64,000 nt of DNA from Comamonas testosteroni (GTDB lineage Bacteria > Pseudomonadota > Gammaproteobacteria > Burkholderiales > Burkholderiaceae_C), in the NCBI RefSeq assembly GCF_003569915.1, contig NZ_KZ984439.1:1-64000 (forward strand), in the 5' to 3' direction. The notes beneath the pieces are model-generated. The model was not told where the DNA came from and did no database searches. It saw only the letters and a program-made list of their open reading frames with translations. The position numbers were made by a program, and so were the translations under genes. Below, one piece after another: positions 16,032-24,562 of this stretch. How positions within the stretch are numbered: position 1 is the stretch's first letter; every line of letters begins with the position of its first letter.

Positions 16032-17108
16032 TTAATCTACGCAGACTTTGGCGTTGCCAGACTCCATTTTTCCGATAATGGCAGCATCTGCAAAGTCGCT
16101 GTCGGCAAAGACCTTGAGCACTTGCTGCACCGCTTCAGGTGCACAGGACACCAGCAGGCCGCCGGAGGTCTGCGGGTCCGTCAGCAAAGCCTTTTGTGCA
16201 TCGCTGACCGATGCGCCCAATTCGATGGACGCGCCGTAGGAGGCCCAGTTGCGGCCCGATGCGCCGGTGAAGATGCCTTGCTCGGCCAGCGCCTGCACGC
16301 CGGGCAGCACGGGCAGCTTGGCGCTGTCGATGCGTGCGGTCAGACCTGCGCCGCGCGCCAGCTCCAGGCCGTGGCCCAGCAGGCCAAAACCGGTCACATC
16401 GGTTAAGGCGTGCACGCCTTCGAGCTTGGACAGTTCTGCGCCGGGGCGGTTGAGCTTGGTCGTGGCATCCACCATGGCGCGGTAGCCTGCGTCGTCCAGC
16501 AGGTTCTTCTTGAGTGCTGCAGACAGAATGCCCACGCCCAGTGGCTTGCCCAGAATCAGCACGTCGCCGGCCTTGGCATCGGCGTTGCGCTTCATCTGCT
16601 TGGGGTTGACGATGCCGATGCCGACCAGGCCATAAATGGGCTCGACCGAATCAATCGAGTGGCCGCCCGCCAGCGGGATACCAGCATCGCGGCAGACGGA
16701 CTCGCCGCCCTCCAGAATCTTGGCAATCACATCGTGGGGCAGCACATTGATGGGCATGCCCACAATGGCCAGCGCCATCAGCGGCGTGCCGCCCATGGCG
16801 TAGATGTCGGACAGCGCATTGGTGGCGGCGATGCGGCCAAAGTCATACGGGTCATCGACGATGGGCATGAAAAAGTCCGTGGTCGCCACAATGGCCTGCT
16901 CGTCGTTGATCTTGTAGACAGCGGCGTCGTCAGCGGTCTCGGTGCCCACCAGTAGGTCAGGGAAGAACTGCTTGGGCAGATTGCTCTTGGCCAGCAGCTC
17001 GGACAGCACACCGGGCGCAATCTTGCAGCCGCAGCCACCGCCGTGGGAGAGCGAGGTCAGGCGTGGTGTTGCGGGTGGGGTGGTGCTGGGGGCAGAGGTG
17101 GTGGTCAT
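16032..17108 (-). CDS. selD: Selenide, water dikinase (selenophosphate synthetase)
   Basis: Makes selenophosphate from selenide and ATP, the selenium donor for Sec-tRNA synthesis by SelA. The 358-residue protein has the catalytic glycine-rich loop HGGGCGCK with Cys26 and Lys29 (a cysteine, not selenocysteine, version). The ATP and metal-binding segments DDAAVYKINDEQAIVATTDF and FGRIAATNALSDIYAMGG follow, then GGHSIDSVEPIYG and TDVTGFGLLGHG. ATG 17108 is preferred to an upstream TTG at 17132. It has the same direction as selC-selB-selA-fdn but is separated from selC by about 3.6 kb of foreign, IS-bearing DNA, so the original cluster was probably continuous. Confidence 0.97.
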   Translation of the reverse strand: MTTTSAPSTTPPATPRLTSLSHGGGCGCKIAPGVLSELLAKSNLPKQFFPDLLVGTETADDAAVYKINDEQAIVATTDFFMPIVDDPYDFGRIAATNALSDIYAMGGTPLMALAIVGMPINVLPHDVIAKILEGGESVCRDAGIPLAGGHSIDSVEPIYGLVGIGIVNPKQMKRNADAKAGDVLILGKPLGVGILSAALKKNLLDDAGYRAMVDATTKLNRPGAELSKLEGVHALTDVTGFGLLGHGLELARGAGLTARIDSAKLPVLPGVQALAEQGIFTGASGRNWASYGASIELGASVSDAQKALLTDPQTSGGLLVSCAPEAVQQVLKVFADSDFADAAIIGKMESGNAKVCVD

Positions 17109-17224
17109 GACAGTCCGGGCAACTTGCAGCAATCAAATTGCCGCGTTCAGAACAAAATGGCGAAGCCGCTGAGCGGCATAGCTTCTATTATCGACCTGAG
17201 GGAGAAGCTGGGGTCTGACCGGTG

Positions 17225-18129
17225 TCATCCGGTGGTTTCTTCGGCTTTGTTGCATAAGCCTGCCTGAGGCCGAGCTATCCTAAACCCCAGACGTAGTAAA
17301 GCCACAACCACCGTTTGGGGCGTACCTAGTTCGGTGAATCGATTCAGGATGAATGCCCGAATGTTGAGTTCGGCCACTTGCCGCTCAAACGTCCTGGAAA
17401 TCACCTTCTCACCCAATCGCTCGCACGCCTTGACTGCCTCATTGCGATGGGTGAATGCCAGTCCTTTGTGCAGTGCTCCTTTTCGAGGTGGAATCACAGG
17501 AATGCTGCCCCGCCTGTAACAAGCCTCATGCACGTCCTGCGTGTCATACGCTCCATCACCCGTGAAGCTGGCCACAGTTTCATGGCTTGGGATTTGATTC
17601 AGTAACTCGGCACCCACTGGTGAGTCACTGATTTCATTGGTGGTCACAACGATGGCTCGGGCCTGCAAAGTGTCGGCATCAATACCCAGATGCACCTTTC
17701 ACCATTGACGAAGACGCTCTGCCTCATGCTTCTTTGTTTTCCATTCGCTTTCGCCCAGGAACTTGATGCTCATTGAGTCAGCGAGCATGTGCAGGCCCTG
17801 GCTGCTTGGATGGTAGCGCACCTGAACTTGCCTACGTCACACCGTGCTGAAGTCTGGCGCAGCCTAAGGCAGGCCCATCAATTTGAGTAACGGTTGCACC
17901 AAGCCCAAGGTTTGGCGCAAAGGCAAGCTGAACAGACATTTGATGGTCAGACAAACTGGATGGCAGCATCTGAGAAGGTGCGATTGCGGCCACGCTTGTC
18001 GCTTGGAAGGGCCAACCACTGCAGCCCAGAGTCCAGCCAGATCTCACGTCGCCTCGGGCCTTCAATGCTGTGTTGTACGCCTTCCAGTTTGTGGTGCAGT
18101 ACGCTTGCGCCCCAGCTTGATTCACTCAT
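17225..18129 (-). pseudogene. IS5-family transposase, frameshifted and internally deleted
   Basis: The N-terminus MSESSWGA lies in one frame and AYCTTNWKAYNTALKARG in the next, showing a one-base slip near 18100. Downstream there is at least one in-frame TGA just before KVHLGIDADTLQARA at about 17700, where Arg is expected. The readable C-terminal part (17225-17695) has GDGAYDTQDVHEA, containing one catalytic Asp. It jumps from RNEAVKACERLGEK to SRTFERQVAELNIRAF and so lacks the YRR...E segment holding the last catalytic residue of the DDE triad. The copy cannot be active. The reading frame runs out through the inverted repeat into flanking DNA. Confidence 0.88.
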
Positions 18130-18174
18130 CTGGCGGCCTACCGCACTGCGGAGTTGGAGTTGTGCAACAACGCC
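17243..18174 (-). mobile_element. Degenerate IS5-family insertion sequence, both ends present
   Basis: Terminal inverted repeats ggctttgttgcataa (17243-17257) and ttgtgcaacaacgcc (18160-18174) match at 13 of 15 positions. The element is 932 bp, shorter than the roughly 1.0-1.1 kb normal for this group. No clear target-site duplication was seen. The interior transposase is broken (17225-18129). It lies at the selD side of the AT-rich island. Confidence 0.88.
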
Positions 18175-18206
18175 ATGTGAAGCTGATAATTGAGCGCTTG
18201 ATGAAA

Positions 18207-19172
18207 TTACCCTCCTGCTTGTTGCGACTGAACACTGTTAAGTAGTTTAAGTACGCCATTCGTAAATATTTTATCTACAGATGGAACAATATCCGTTGAA
18301 ACACCCAACAACTCTTTAAGTAGTGAAAGTATTTTCATAGAAGCTATGAAAAAACTTTCAACTTCCTCATCGGAGTCATTTAGGCTCTCAACACCATTAT
18401 TTAGCCATTTTTTCGAAATGTCATTTAGAAAATTATTTTTCACAGCCCTACTGCTATATGGAAACCACACTCCATGGGAAAGCTTGTAATTAATTGAATT
18501 TCTCATTACTGAAAGTCTATTACCCTTGAGAGAATTATTCTTTGTAATAATAGATTTTATTTCTGAAATGATTTTTGCTGCTTCAATTTTATGCTGACTT
18601 AAAGCCATTGATCCAGGAATGCTATTCTCTATAAATTGAAGTAGTAATAAAAACGTAGCCCAAGTGTCTTTATGTGATTCTTTTAACCTCAAAAATTTCA
18701 CTTGATTACACATTTTATCAGTTTTCAAAAAAAATAGTCCATCACCTAAAGATGTGAGGCCTCCAGTTTTTCCAAAAATATTTGCGGACTCGAATATTTT
18801 ACGAGTGTGGGCGGTTTCCAGTTGAGTGCAGGACCAACCGTATATCCGCATAATTGCATGCGCAGCAAAAAAAGCCGAATAATAGGATCTAATTGATGCC
18901 CATGCAAGGCTTTGGGGTAACGCGTTATCTTTGCCTATGCCTGCCGCACTTTCAAAGGCTGCACATGCCATTCTATTGAAATCGTTAGAAAGCGCTCTTC
19001 TCACCTCATCACTGGCTGATGAATGCAATGAAAAATTATCTTGACTTATATCTGAATTAATGAAATAATTTTGTGAAGCAATCCAAGCTTTTAAGTCAAT
19101 TGCACCAAGTGCACTTGATTCAAAAATAGATATTATTGCCTCATTTAGAATGACACGAACAACAGCAGTCAT
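18207..19172 (-). CDS. Hypothetical protein with HEPN-like helix, partner of DGQHR gene
   Basis: A 321-residue, largely alpha-helical protein in strongly AT-rich DNA, unlike the high-GC flanks. No family is recognised with certainty. Residues 91-112 (WASIRSYYSAFFAAHAIMRI) resemble the first long helix of HEPN domains (RxYYxAFxAAxAl), the fold of many toxin and defence RNases. A later segment, VMRNSINYKLSHGVW, carries R224, N225 and H233, recalling the HEPN Rx4-6H active site but with a longer spacing (Rx8H), so catalytic activity is doubtful. The gene follows the DGQHR gene by 12 bp and is probably co-transcribed, giving a two-gene accessory module. A clear ribosome-binding site is not visible. 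Confidence 0.55.
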   Translation of the reverse strand: MTAVVRVILNEAIISIFESSALGAIDLKAWIASQNYFINSDISQDNFSLHSSASDEVRRALSNDFNRMACAAFESAAGIGKDNALPQSLAWASIRSYYSAFFAAHAIMRIYGWSCTQLETAHTRKIFESANIFGKTGGLTSLGDGLFFLKTDKMCNQVKFLRLKESHKDTWATFLLLLQFIENSIPGSMALSQHKIEAAKIISEIKSIITKNNSLKGNRLSVMRNSINYKLSHGVWFPYSSRAVKNNFLNDISKKWLNNGVESLNDSDEEVESFFIASMKILSLLKELLGVSTDIVPSVDKIFTNGVLKLLNSVQSQQAGG

Positions 19173-19184
19173 ACTATTGGCGCA

Positions 19185-20158
19185 TCAAAGTTGAAATCCG
19201 CCTTTTAGTGAGTCCTCCAGAGCTTGAACAATTGGTTTGTATGCAGAGCCTGTTCCACTTAATTTTGCGACCTTGATATTATCTCCAACCTGCTCCAAAA
19301 AATAATAAAAATTATCAGCTGTGTAAATTGCACCAAACCTATCTTTAACCTTTGGTGCAATGATTAAGAAAAAAGCGCACATTGCCCTGAAAAATATCGC
19401 AGTACTGAGCAAATCTTGTCTCTGATGTCTCACCAAAACACCTTGATCAAAGGCAATGAAATATGAATTCATTATTTCATAAATTTCATGTGCACTTTTA
19501 CCTCCGAATATTTTCACAAGAGGTTTAAATGCTGTATTAAATACAGACCTTGATATTTTCCCCTCGGTTCGAGAAGACGGCGCAAGTTTGCCATATAAAG
19601 CACTGGATGATTCGACCATGAAGCCGTCGAAAATTTCTCGAAGTAACTGATCTTCGTCTTTTTCGTATTCAGCAAGCTTCTTAATATCCAAAAGCAACTC
19701 TGCAGGAACACCCTTCTGCAGAGAGTTAATATCTATAAAGAGACGTGTTTCATCCGTTCTTGATAGACCATCATAAATAACAACAGGTACTCTAAATGCC
19801 TTGCTTGCAAGTCTAAAACCATAAACTCTGTGCTGCCCATCTAAAATCAAAAAAGCTTTTTTAAGCTATTAAAAGAAATTGATTTTTTTGAAGAATCGTA
19901 TTCAAGAGTGGCATCTGGCTGTGCAGATAAAACAATGGCGCTAGGTATAGTGCCGAGTCCACTATCAATGTAATTCGCAATTTCTTGAGCCCGCTTTTTA
20001 TCGAGAACGCGCTGAAAACCCTTCTCTGGATCCTCTTCGCGATCAACAACAAAGCAAGTTTCAGCCAAAACTTCAGTCGGTAACGTAAGTGAATAAAACT
20101 TATGATTACCTTGGCGAACAAGACTCACAGAACCAAAACTTAATCTCTCATCAGTCAT
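19185..20158 (-). CDS. DGQHR-domain (DndB/ParB-like) protein, split by -1 frameshift at A AAA AAG
   Basis: Two overlapping frames encode one 324-residue protein. The first (from ATG 20158, after AAGAG) gives 101 residues ending SFNSLKK, then LF and a TGA at 19847-19849. The second continues in the -1 frame as AFLILDGQHRVYGFRLASKA to 19185. DGQHR is the signature of the DndB/DGQHR family, relatives of ParB found in phosphorothioation and other defence or DNA-modification loci; VFQRVLDKKRAQEIANYI-type text upstream is its N-terminal half (here GFQRVLDKKRAQEIANYI). The switch lies exactly at the heptamer A AAA AAG (19856-19862 read on the minus strand), a classical bacterial -1 slippery site in the correct register. 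Either translation slips, or one A has been lost from a run of seven and this is a pseudogene. The DNA is AT-rich, hence foreign. The partner gene is at 18207. Confidence 0.7.
19849..19862 (-). other. Slippery heptamer A AAA AAG within a perfect 14-bp palindrome
   Basis: Minus-strand AAAAAAGCTTTTTT is a perfect 14-bp palindrome; its first seven bases form A AAA AAG in the register of the upstream frame (TTA AAA AAG). After a -1 slip the next codons read GCT TTT TTG ATT TTA GAT, entering the DGQHR frame. No Shine-Dalgarno-like stimulator is seen 10-14 nt upstream, and no long hairpin is obvious just downstream, unlike dnaX. Confidence 0.6.
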
Positions 20159-20192
20159 TATATTTCTCTTACTTTAATTTGAATTTTTCACC

Positions 20193-20448
20193 CTAGATAT
20201 CGAGCAACGCAAGCGAACCTTTGTAAACACGCTTACGGAATTGCTTCAAGATCAAGTAGAAGTGACTCCTACTAATCTTAAGCGTTGCAGCGGCTGATTT
20301 AACCGGAACGACTCGTTGGACGTAGTAGAAATCAAACATCTGCTTGTCTAAGGTATCAGGTTGACAAGTGTATGCAAGGTGGAACGCCGCCAACTCCGCA
20401 CTGTAGATGGTATCTGGCTCATCCGTTCTCAGTGGTCGCGTGCCTCCG
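20193..20448 (-). pseudogene. Truncated phage-like HTH protein (antiterminator Q-like?)
   Basis: An open frame running out of the IS fragment at 20449 without a start of its own, ending at 20193. The remaining 84 or so residues include EPDTIYSAELAAFHLAYTC and VKSAAATLKISRSHFYLILK followed by QFRKRVYKGSLALLDI. This is a helix-turn-helix layout like the C-terminal part of phage antitermination (Q-type) regulators, where 'A..L.iSr..fy..l...h..v' recurs. The assignment is by look only. The IS fragment seems to have removed its N-terminus. It suggests phage ancestry for the island. Confidence 0.4.
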
Positions 20449-20604
20449 GGCTTTGTTGCATAAGCCAGCCTGAGGCCGATCTATCCCAAACCCCGGACGT
20501 AGTTGTGCCACAGCCACCGTTTGAGGCGTACCCAGTTCGGTGAATTGATTCGGCACGGATGTCCGAATGTTGAGCTCAGCCACTTGCCGCTCAAACGTCC
20601 TGGA
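20449..20604 (-). mobile_element. IS5-family end fragment (156 bp)
   Basis: Starts with the inverted repeat ggctttgttgcataa (20449-20463). It closely matches 17243-17398 of the larger IS copy, encoding RTFERQVAELNIR and FTELGTPQTVAVAQLRPGFG of the transposase C-terminus. Similarity stops at 20604. It lies on the selC side of the island, in the same orientation as the copy at 17243. Recombination or transposition between such copies could have shaped the island. Confidence 0.82.
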
Positions 20605-20731
20605 GTAAATATCGGGAGCCCCTGAGCTGGAGCCCTTCAACCGTTGCCATGCCATCGTTTCCACGCAAAAGTGAGAGAACGATGTGACGTTTGATGTGTC
20701 ACCTGACTGTGTAACCCAGGCGCATTTTGGG

Positions 20732-20827
20732 TGGCGGAAAGCAGCTGGAGTCGAACCAACCCGGGAGCGGCTGACGCCCCCCACCAGGTTTGAAGCCTGG
20801 CCGCGCCACCGGGCACGATTGCCTTCC
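20732..20827 (-). tRNA. selC: tRNA-Sec (anticodon UCA)
   Basis: A 96-nt selenocysteine tRNA with the unusual 8-bp acceptor stem GGAAGGCA / TGCTTTCC and encoded CCA (20732-20734 as tgg on the plus strand). The anticodon arm holds TTCAAA with anticodon TCA. The long variable arm (GGGGGGCGTCAGCCGCTCCC region) and GGTTCGACTCC T-arm match selC of other bacteria. It lies directly downstream of selB on the same strand. The 3' end faces the foreign island; selC is a known integration site for islands in enterobacteria. Confidence 0.96.
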
Positions 20828-20943
20828 TTTGAGCAAGAGCGCGAGCCTGTCGCACTCTTGTAGAAGATGGAGGATTGTAGCCAGCATTTGCATGGCTCAG
20901 GCGCATGTTGCGATATGGAGTGCCTGATGTGGCTTACTACCAA

Positions 20944-21000
20944 AGTAGTAGCTGCATGCCTATATGAATACTGGACTAAGCGGTTGTTTGGCTTGAATTT
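20944..21000 (+). repeat. Dispersed repeat, copy F, overlapping the end of selB
   Basis: AGTAGCTGCATGCCTATATG, then ACTGGACTAAGCGGTTGTTT and GGCTTGAATTT, matching the family core. The last seven or so codons of selB (NSSQTTA) and its stop are read from this repeat on the other strand. Confidence 0.6.
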
Positions 21001-22913
21001 TGCCACTTTACATCGGGGCGCAGCAGGTGGGCGTCGCGCACGCGGCGTGTGTAGCCTATGCGGTCGAAGAATTCCAGAATCTGAATCGCACGCTTACGGC
21101 CCAGGTCGGTGGCGTCGCGGAAGGCGCGAGCTTCGATTTCTCCGTTGGGTCTATTTGCGGCAATTTGCGCGGCCAGTGCGGCCAGCTCGTCCATGCGTGA
21201 AGGAGCATAGAACAGGTCTTTGACGACCTGAAACAGCAGACCCTGGCGCGAGAGTTTTTTGAGCAGCTGGCGCACGACTTCTTCACCTGCGCTGTGGTCA
21301 CGCGCGAGGTCGCGTACCCAGGGCGGGTCGTAGCGGCCCGCATCAATGGCGGGCAGCAGTTTCTCGGCCAGTGCCTGCTCGGCTGCCGACAGTTGCACGC
21401 GGTGTTCGGGCAGATGCAGCCATGCACCCGTGCTGGACAGACGTTTTTGCGCCAGCAGGGCGTCGATCAAGGCCTGATACAACGCGTCATGCGCAGTCTG
21501 CTGCAGGCCAGGCAGGGCCATGCGGCGCAGGCGCGCGGCGTTGACGCCGGGCTCGTCAGGCGATTTTTCGTGAAAGCGCTGCAGGGTCTGCAGCGTCTGG
21601 TCTTGCAGGATTTGCCAGCGCAGCTGGTTCAGCACCAGAGCGTCGCCATCGGCAACCGGCAGCGACACGGCATCGGGCAAGGCCGTCGCCACCTGAATAT
21701 CGCGACCGCTGAGGCGCTGCAGTTGCGACAAGGCAATGCCGTGCGGCGCCTGCGCGATCAGCGGGGCCAGATCGCCGCGCGCTATCAGCGCTTCCATCGC
21801 GTCCAGATAGGCCATGCGTTCGGCGCTGCGGCGCTTGCGAGCGGGGGCATAGGGGTCCAGCACCATGCCGCCAGCGATGGTGCGGCTGGCCTGGGCGTTG
21901 CGCAGAATCAAGCGGTCCCCGGGCTGGGTGAAGACGGGCGCATCGAGCACCAGTTGCACGCGCGCTTCGGTGCCGGGATCAATGGCGGCGTCTTGCAGCA
22001 AGGCCACATGGCCTGTGGTGCGTTGGGTGCCGATATGCACGTGCACAGGCGTCCATTGCTGCAGCGGTGCGGCTTCGGCCAGCAGGTGCAGATGCATGTC
22101 CAACCGGTCCGTGGCCTGCAGGGCGCGCGCATCGGCCATCCAGTCGCCGCGCTCGATCTCGTCCTTGCCAATGCCAGCTAGATTGAGCGCGCAGCGCTGG
22201 CCGGCCACGCCGGTTTCGCTGGCCTGGTTCTGGGCGTGGATGCTGCGCACGCGCACGGACTTGCCGCTGGCCGAATGCACCAGCGTATCGCCCACCTTGA
22301 CCTGCCCGTTGAAGACGGTGCCGGTAACGACCGTGCCCTGGCCCGCCAGTGTGAAGACGCGGTCCACCGCAAGGCGAAACAGACCATCCTGCGTGCGCGC
22401 TGGCATCTGCTGGGCCAGCAGGTCAAGGTGCTGGCGCAGCGCCCAGACGCCGGGATCATTGGGCAGCGCAGCGGCGGTTTCAAAGATAGGCGAGTTCGCC
22501 AGAGCGGTGACCGAGAGAATGGCGGCGATTTCTTCGCGCACTTCGTCGATACGTTCGCGCGGCACGCGGTCCACCTTGGTCAGCGCCACCGAGCCTTGTT
22601 TGACGCCCAGCAGTTGCAGAATTTCAAGATGCTCGATGGTCTGCGGCATGATGCCGTCGTCCGCCGCCACGACCAGCAGCGCGTGGTCAATGCCCACGGC
22701 TCCGGCGGCCATGGTGTGGACGAACTTTTCGTGGCCCGGCACATCGATGATGCCCAGCACATCGCCATTGGCCAAGGGCGCATAGGCATAGCCCAGCTCG
22801 ATGGAGATGCCGCGCGCTTTTTCTTCCTTGAGACGGTCGGTCTCCACGCCCGTGAGCGCACGTACCAGCGTGGTCTTGCCGTGGTCGATATGGCCTGCGG
22901 TGCCGATGATCAT
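20976..22913 (-). CDS. selB: Selenocysteine-specific elongation factor SelB
   Basis: A GTPase that carries Sec-tRNA to ribosomes stalled at UGA and binds the SECIS hairpin. The 645-residue protein has the G-domain (G1 GHIDHGKT at 7-14; [21 protein letters not shown]4 LTKVDRV), two beta-barrel domains and the C-terminal winged-helix repeats that bind SECIS RNA (end region with [20 protein letters not shown] and [15 protein letters not shown]). ATG 22913 starts directly at MIIGTAGH, as in the family; the longer frame upstream is not needed. It is followed by selC and preceded by selA (102-bp gap that contains a partial repeat). The final residues come from a dispersed repeat. Confidence 0.97.
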   Translation of the reverse strand: MIIGTAGHIDHGKTTLVRALTGVETDRLKEEKARGISIELGYAYAPLANGDVLGIIDVPGHEKFVHTMAAGAVGIDHALLVVAADDGIMPQTIEHLEILQLLGVKQGSVALTKVDRVPRERIDEVREEIAAILSVTALANSPIFETAAALPNDPGVWALRQHLDLLAQQMPARTQDGLFRLAVDRVFTLAGQGTVVTGTVFNGQVKVGDTLVHSASGKSVRVRSIHAQNQASETGVAGQRCALNLAGIGKDEIERGDWMADARALQATDRLDMHLHLLAEAAPLQQWTPVHVHIGTQRTTGHVALLQDAAIDPGTEARVQLVLDAPVFTQPGDRLILRNAQASRTIAGGMVLDPYAPARKRRSAERMAYLDAMEALIARGDLAPLIAQAPHGIALSQLQRLSGRDIQVATALPDAVSLPVADGDALVLNQLRWQILQDQTLQTLQRFHEKSPDEPGVNAARLRRMALPGLQQTAHDALYQALIDALLAQKRLSSTGAWLHLPEHRVQLSAAEQALAEKLLPAIDAGRYDPPWVRDLARDHSAGEEVVRQLLKKLSRQGLLFQVVKDLFYAPSRMDELAALAAQIAANRPNGEIEARAFRDATDLGRKRAIQILEFFDRIGYTRRVRDAHLLRPDVKWQNSSQTTA

Positions 22914-23015
22914 GAATCTGCTTTCTCTGTCAGCATGTTTTGAATGAAAACAGGCCACTGTCCAAGTAAATCATACGCAGACAGCTATTGTTTTGATAGT
23001 GATTGAGCTGGCTGC

Positions 23016-24452
23016 TCAGGCGAGCTTGCCCAGCTGCTGCGCAAATTGCGCCTGCATATCGGCTTCCAGGCAGCGCAGATCGAGCCAGAGCGCGTCGTCA
23101 TGCAATCGGCCAATGACCGGGCGGGGCAGGGTGCGAAAGCGCTCTTCCAACTGGGTGAGCTGGCGGCCCGCCTGCTTGCTGCTGGCCGGATAAATCCTGA
23201 GGCCAAAACTGGGCAGGTTTTCCACGGGCAGGGCGCCGCTGCCAATCTGGCTGTTCATGGCCGCAGTTTCCACCACATAGTGCTGGCCCAGCGCGCTTTG
23301 CAGCAGAGGCTGCAGTTGCTCGGCCTGCGCCTGCATGTCAGTGGCCTTGCGTGTGAACAGGCGCAGCGTGGTCAGTTCCTGAGCCAGTGTTTCGGGGTTC
23401 AGGTACAGGCGCAGCGTGGGCTCCAGCGCGGCCATGGTGATCTTGCCCACGCGCAGCGCACGCTTGAGCGGGTTTTTCTTGATCTGGGCAATCAGTTCCT
23501 TCTTACCCACGATGATGCCGGCCTGCGGGCCGCCCAGCAGCTTGTCGCCGCTGAAGGTCACGATGTCGGCACCAGCCTCCACGGTTTCGCGCACGGTCAC
23601 CTCATAGGGCAGGCCCCAGTCGCGCATGTCGATCAGCGTGCCGCTGCCCAGGTCCACGATCATGGGCAGGCCTTTTTCATGGGCAATACCGGCCACGTCG
23701 GCGTCGCTGACAGCCTTGGTAAAACCGGTGATGGCGTAGTTGCTGCAATGCACCTTCATCAGCGCAGCGGTGTTTTCGTCAATTGCGCCCAGATAGTCTT
23801 TTTCGTGCGTGCGGTTGGTGGTGCCGACTTCAACCAGCTTGGCACCGGCGCGGGTCATCACGTCGGGGATGCGGAACGCACCGCCAATCTCTACCAGCTC
23901 ACCGCGCGAGACGACGACTTCCTTGCCCATTGCAAGAGTGGACAGCACCAGCAACACGGCAGCGGCGTTGTTGTTGACGATGGTGGCGGCTTCGGCCCCG
24001 GTCAGCTCGCAGATCAGTGATTCGACCAGATCATCGCGGTCGCCGCGGCTGCCGTCTTCCAGGTCATATTCCAGATTGGCAGGCGCGCTCATGGCTTGCA
24101 CCACGGCGTCAATCGCCGATTGGGGCAGCAGCGCACGGCCCAGATTGGTGTGCAGCACCGTGCCGGTCAAATTGAACACGGGACGCAGACGCGGCGCAAA
24201 GCGTGTGGCGATGCGCTGGCTGGCCATGGCCACCATGTCAGCGCTGTCGCAGTGCAGAGTCTCGCCCGCCAGCACGCGGCGACGCAGATCGCTGAGCACC
24301 TCACGCACAGCCAGGGTGCAGGCTTCACCACCATGGCTGTGGCGCAGCGCCTGCATGGCCTCGCTCAGCAGCAGCTTGTCAACAGCAGGCAGTTGCGAGG
24401 GATGCGTGATTTGCGGCTTGGCTTCTTGGGTGGGCGCTGCAGTGGTTTGCAT
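23016..24452 (-). CDS. selA: L-seryl-tRNA(Sec) selenium transferase SelA
   Basis: A PLP enzyme that turns Ser-tRNA(Sec) into Sec-tRNA(Sec) using selenophosphate from SelD. The 478-residue length is normal. Hallmarks: NLTGTVLHTNLGRALLP (about 94-110), NNNAAAVLLVLSTLA, the aspartate block MIVDLGSGTLIDMRDWGLP, and the PLP lysine K304 in TFSGDKLLGGPQAGI. It acts as a large ring-shaped homodecamer in known bacteria. It lies between fdhE and selB in one minus-strand operon with the fdn genes, so Sec synthesis and the enzyme that needs it are likely co-expressed. A hairpin at 24499-24528 precedes it. Confidence 0.97.
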   Translation of the reverse strand: MQTTAAPTQEAKPQITHPSQLPAVDKLLLSEAMQALRHSHGGEACTLAVREVLSDLRRRVLAGETLHCDSADMVAMASQRIATRFAPRLRPVFNLTGTVLHTNLGRALLPQSAIDAVVQAMSAPANLEYDLEDGSRGDRDDLVESLICELTGAEAATIVNNNAAAVLLVLSTLAMGKEVVVSRGELVEIGGAFRIPDVMTRAGAKLVEVGTTNRTHEKDYLGAIDENTAALMKVHCSNYAITGFTKAVSDADVAGIAHEKGLPMIVDLGSGTLIDMRDWGLPYEVTVRETVEAGADIVTFSGDKLLGGPQAGIIVGKKELIAQIKKNPLKRALRVGKITMAALEPTLRLYLNPETLAQELTTLRLFTRKATDMQAQAEQLQPLLQSALGQHYVVETAAMNSQIGSGALPVENLPSFGLRIYPASSKQAGRQLTQLEERFRTLPRPVIGRLHDDALWLDLRCLEADMQAQFAQQLGKLA

Positions 24453-24498
24453 GGGGTGCTACAAAAACGAAAAGAATGATTCCCGGCGGGGAATGGAA

Positions 24499-24528
24499 AA
24501 GGGCGGCAGATCTGCGATCGCCGCCCTT
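24499..24528. other. Hairpin between fdhE and selA
   Basis: Arms AAGGGCGGC / GCCGCCCTT (9 bp) with a 12-nt loop. On the minus strand the arm is followed by only a short T stretch, so it may be a weak terminator, attenuator or processing site between fdhE and selA. Confidence 0.5.
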
Positions 24529-24562
24529 GTCATTGTGGCCCAGATGGCCTGCTGCGTGAGGC

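Noticed and set aside
17690..17710. In-frame UGA in the IS transposase as a second selenocysteine codon
   Set aside because: There is no SECIS-like hairpin after it, the position is normally Arg, and the gene has further frameshifts and a deletion, so it is simple decay.
17243..20731. An attachment-site direct repeat of the selC 3' end
   Set aside because: No second copy of the selC 3' end (ggagtcgaacc or tggcggaaag on +) was found at the selD side, so att sites are not annotated.
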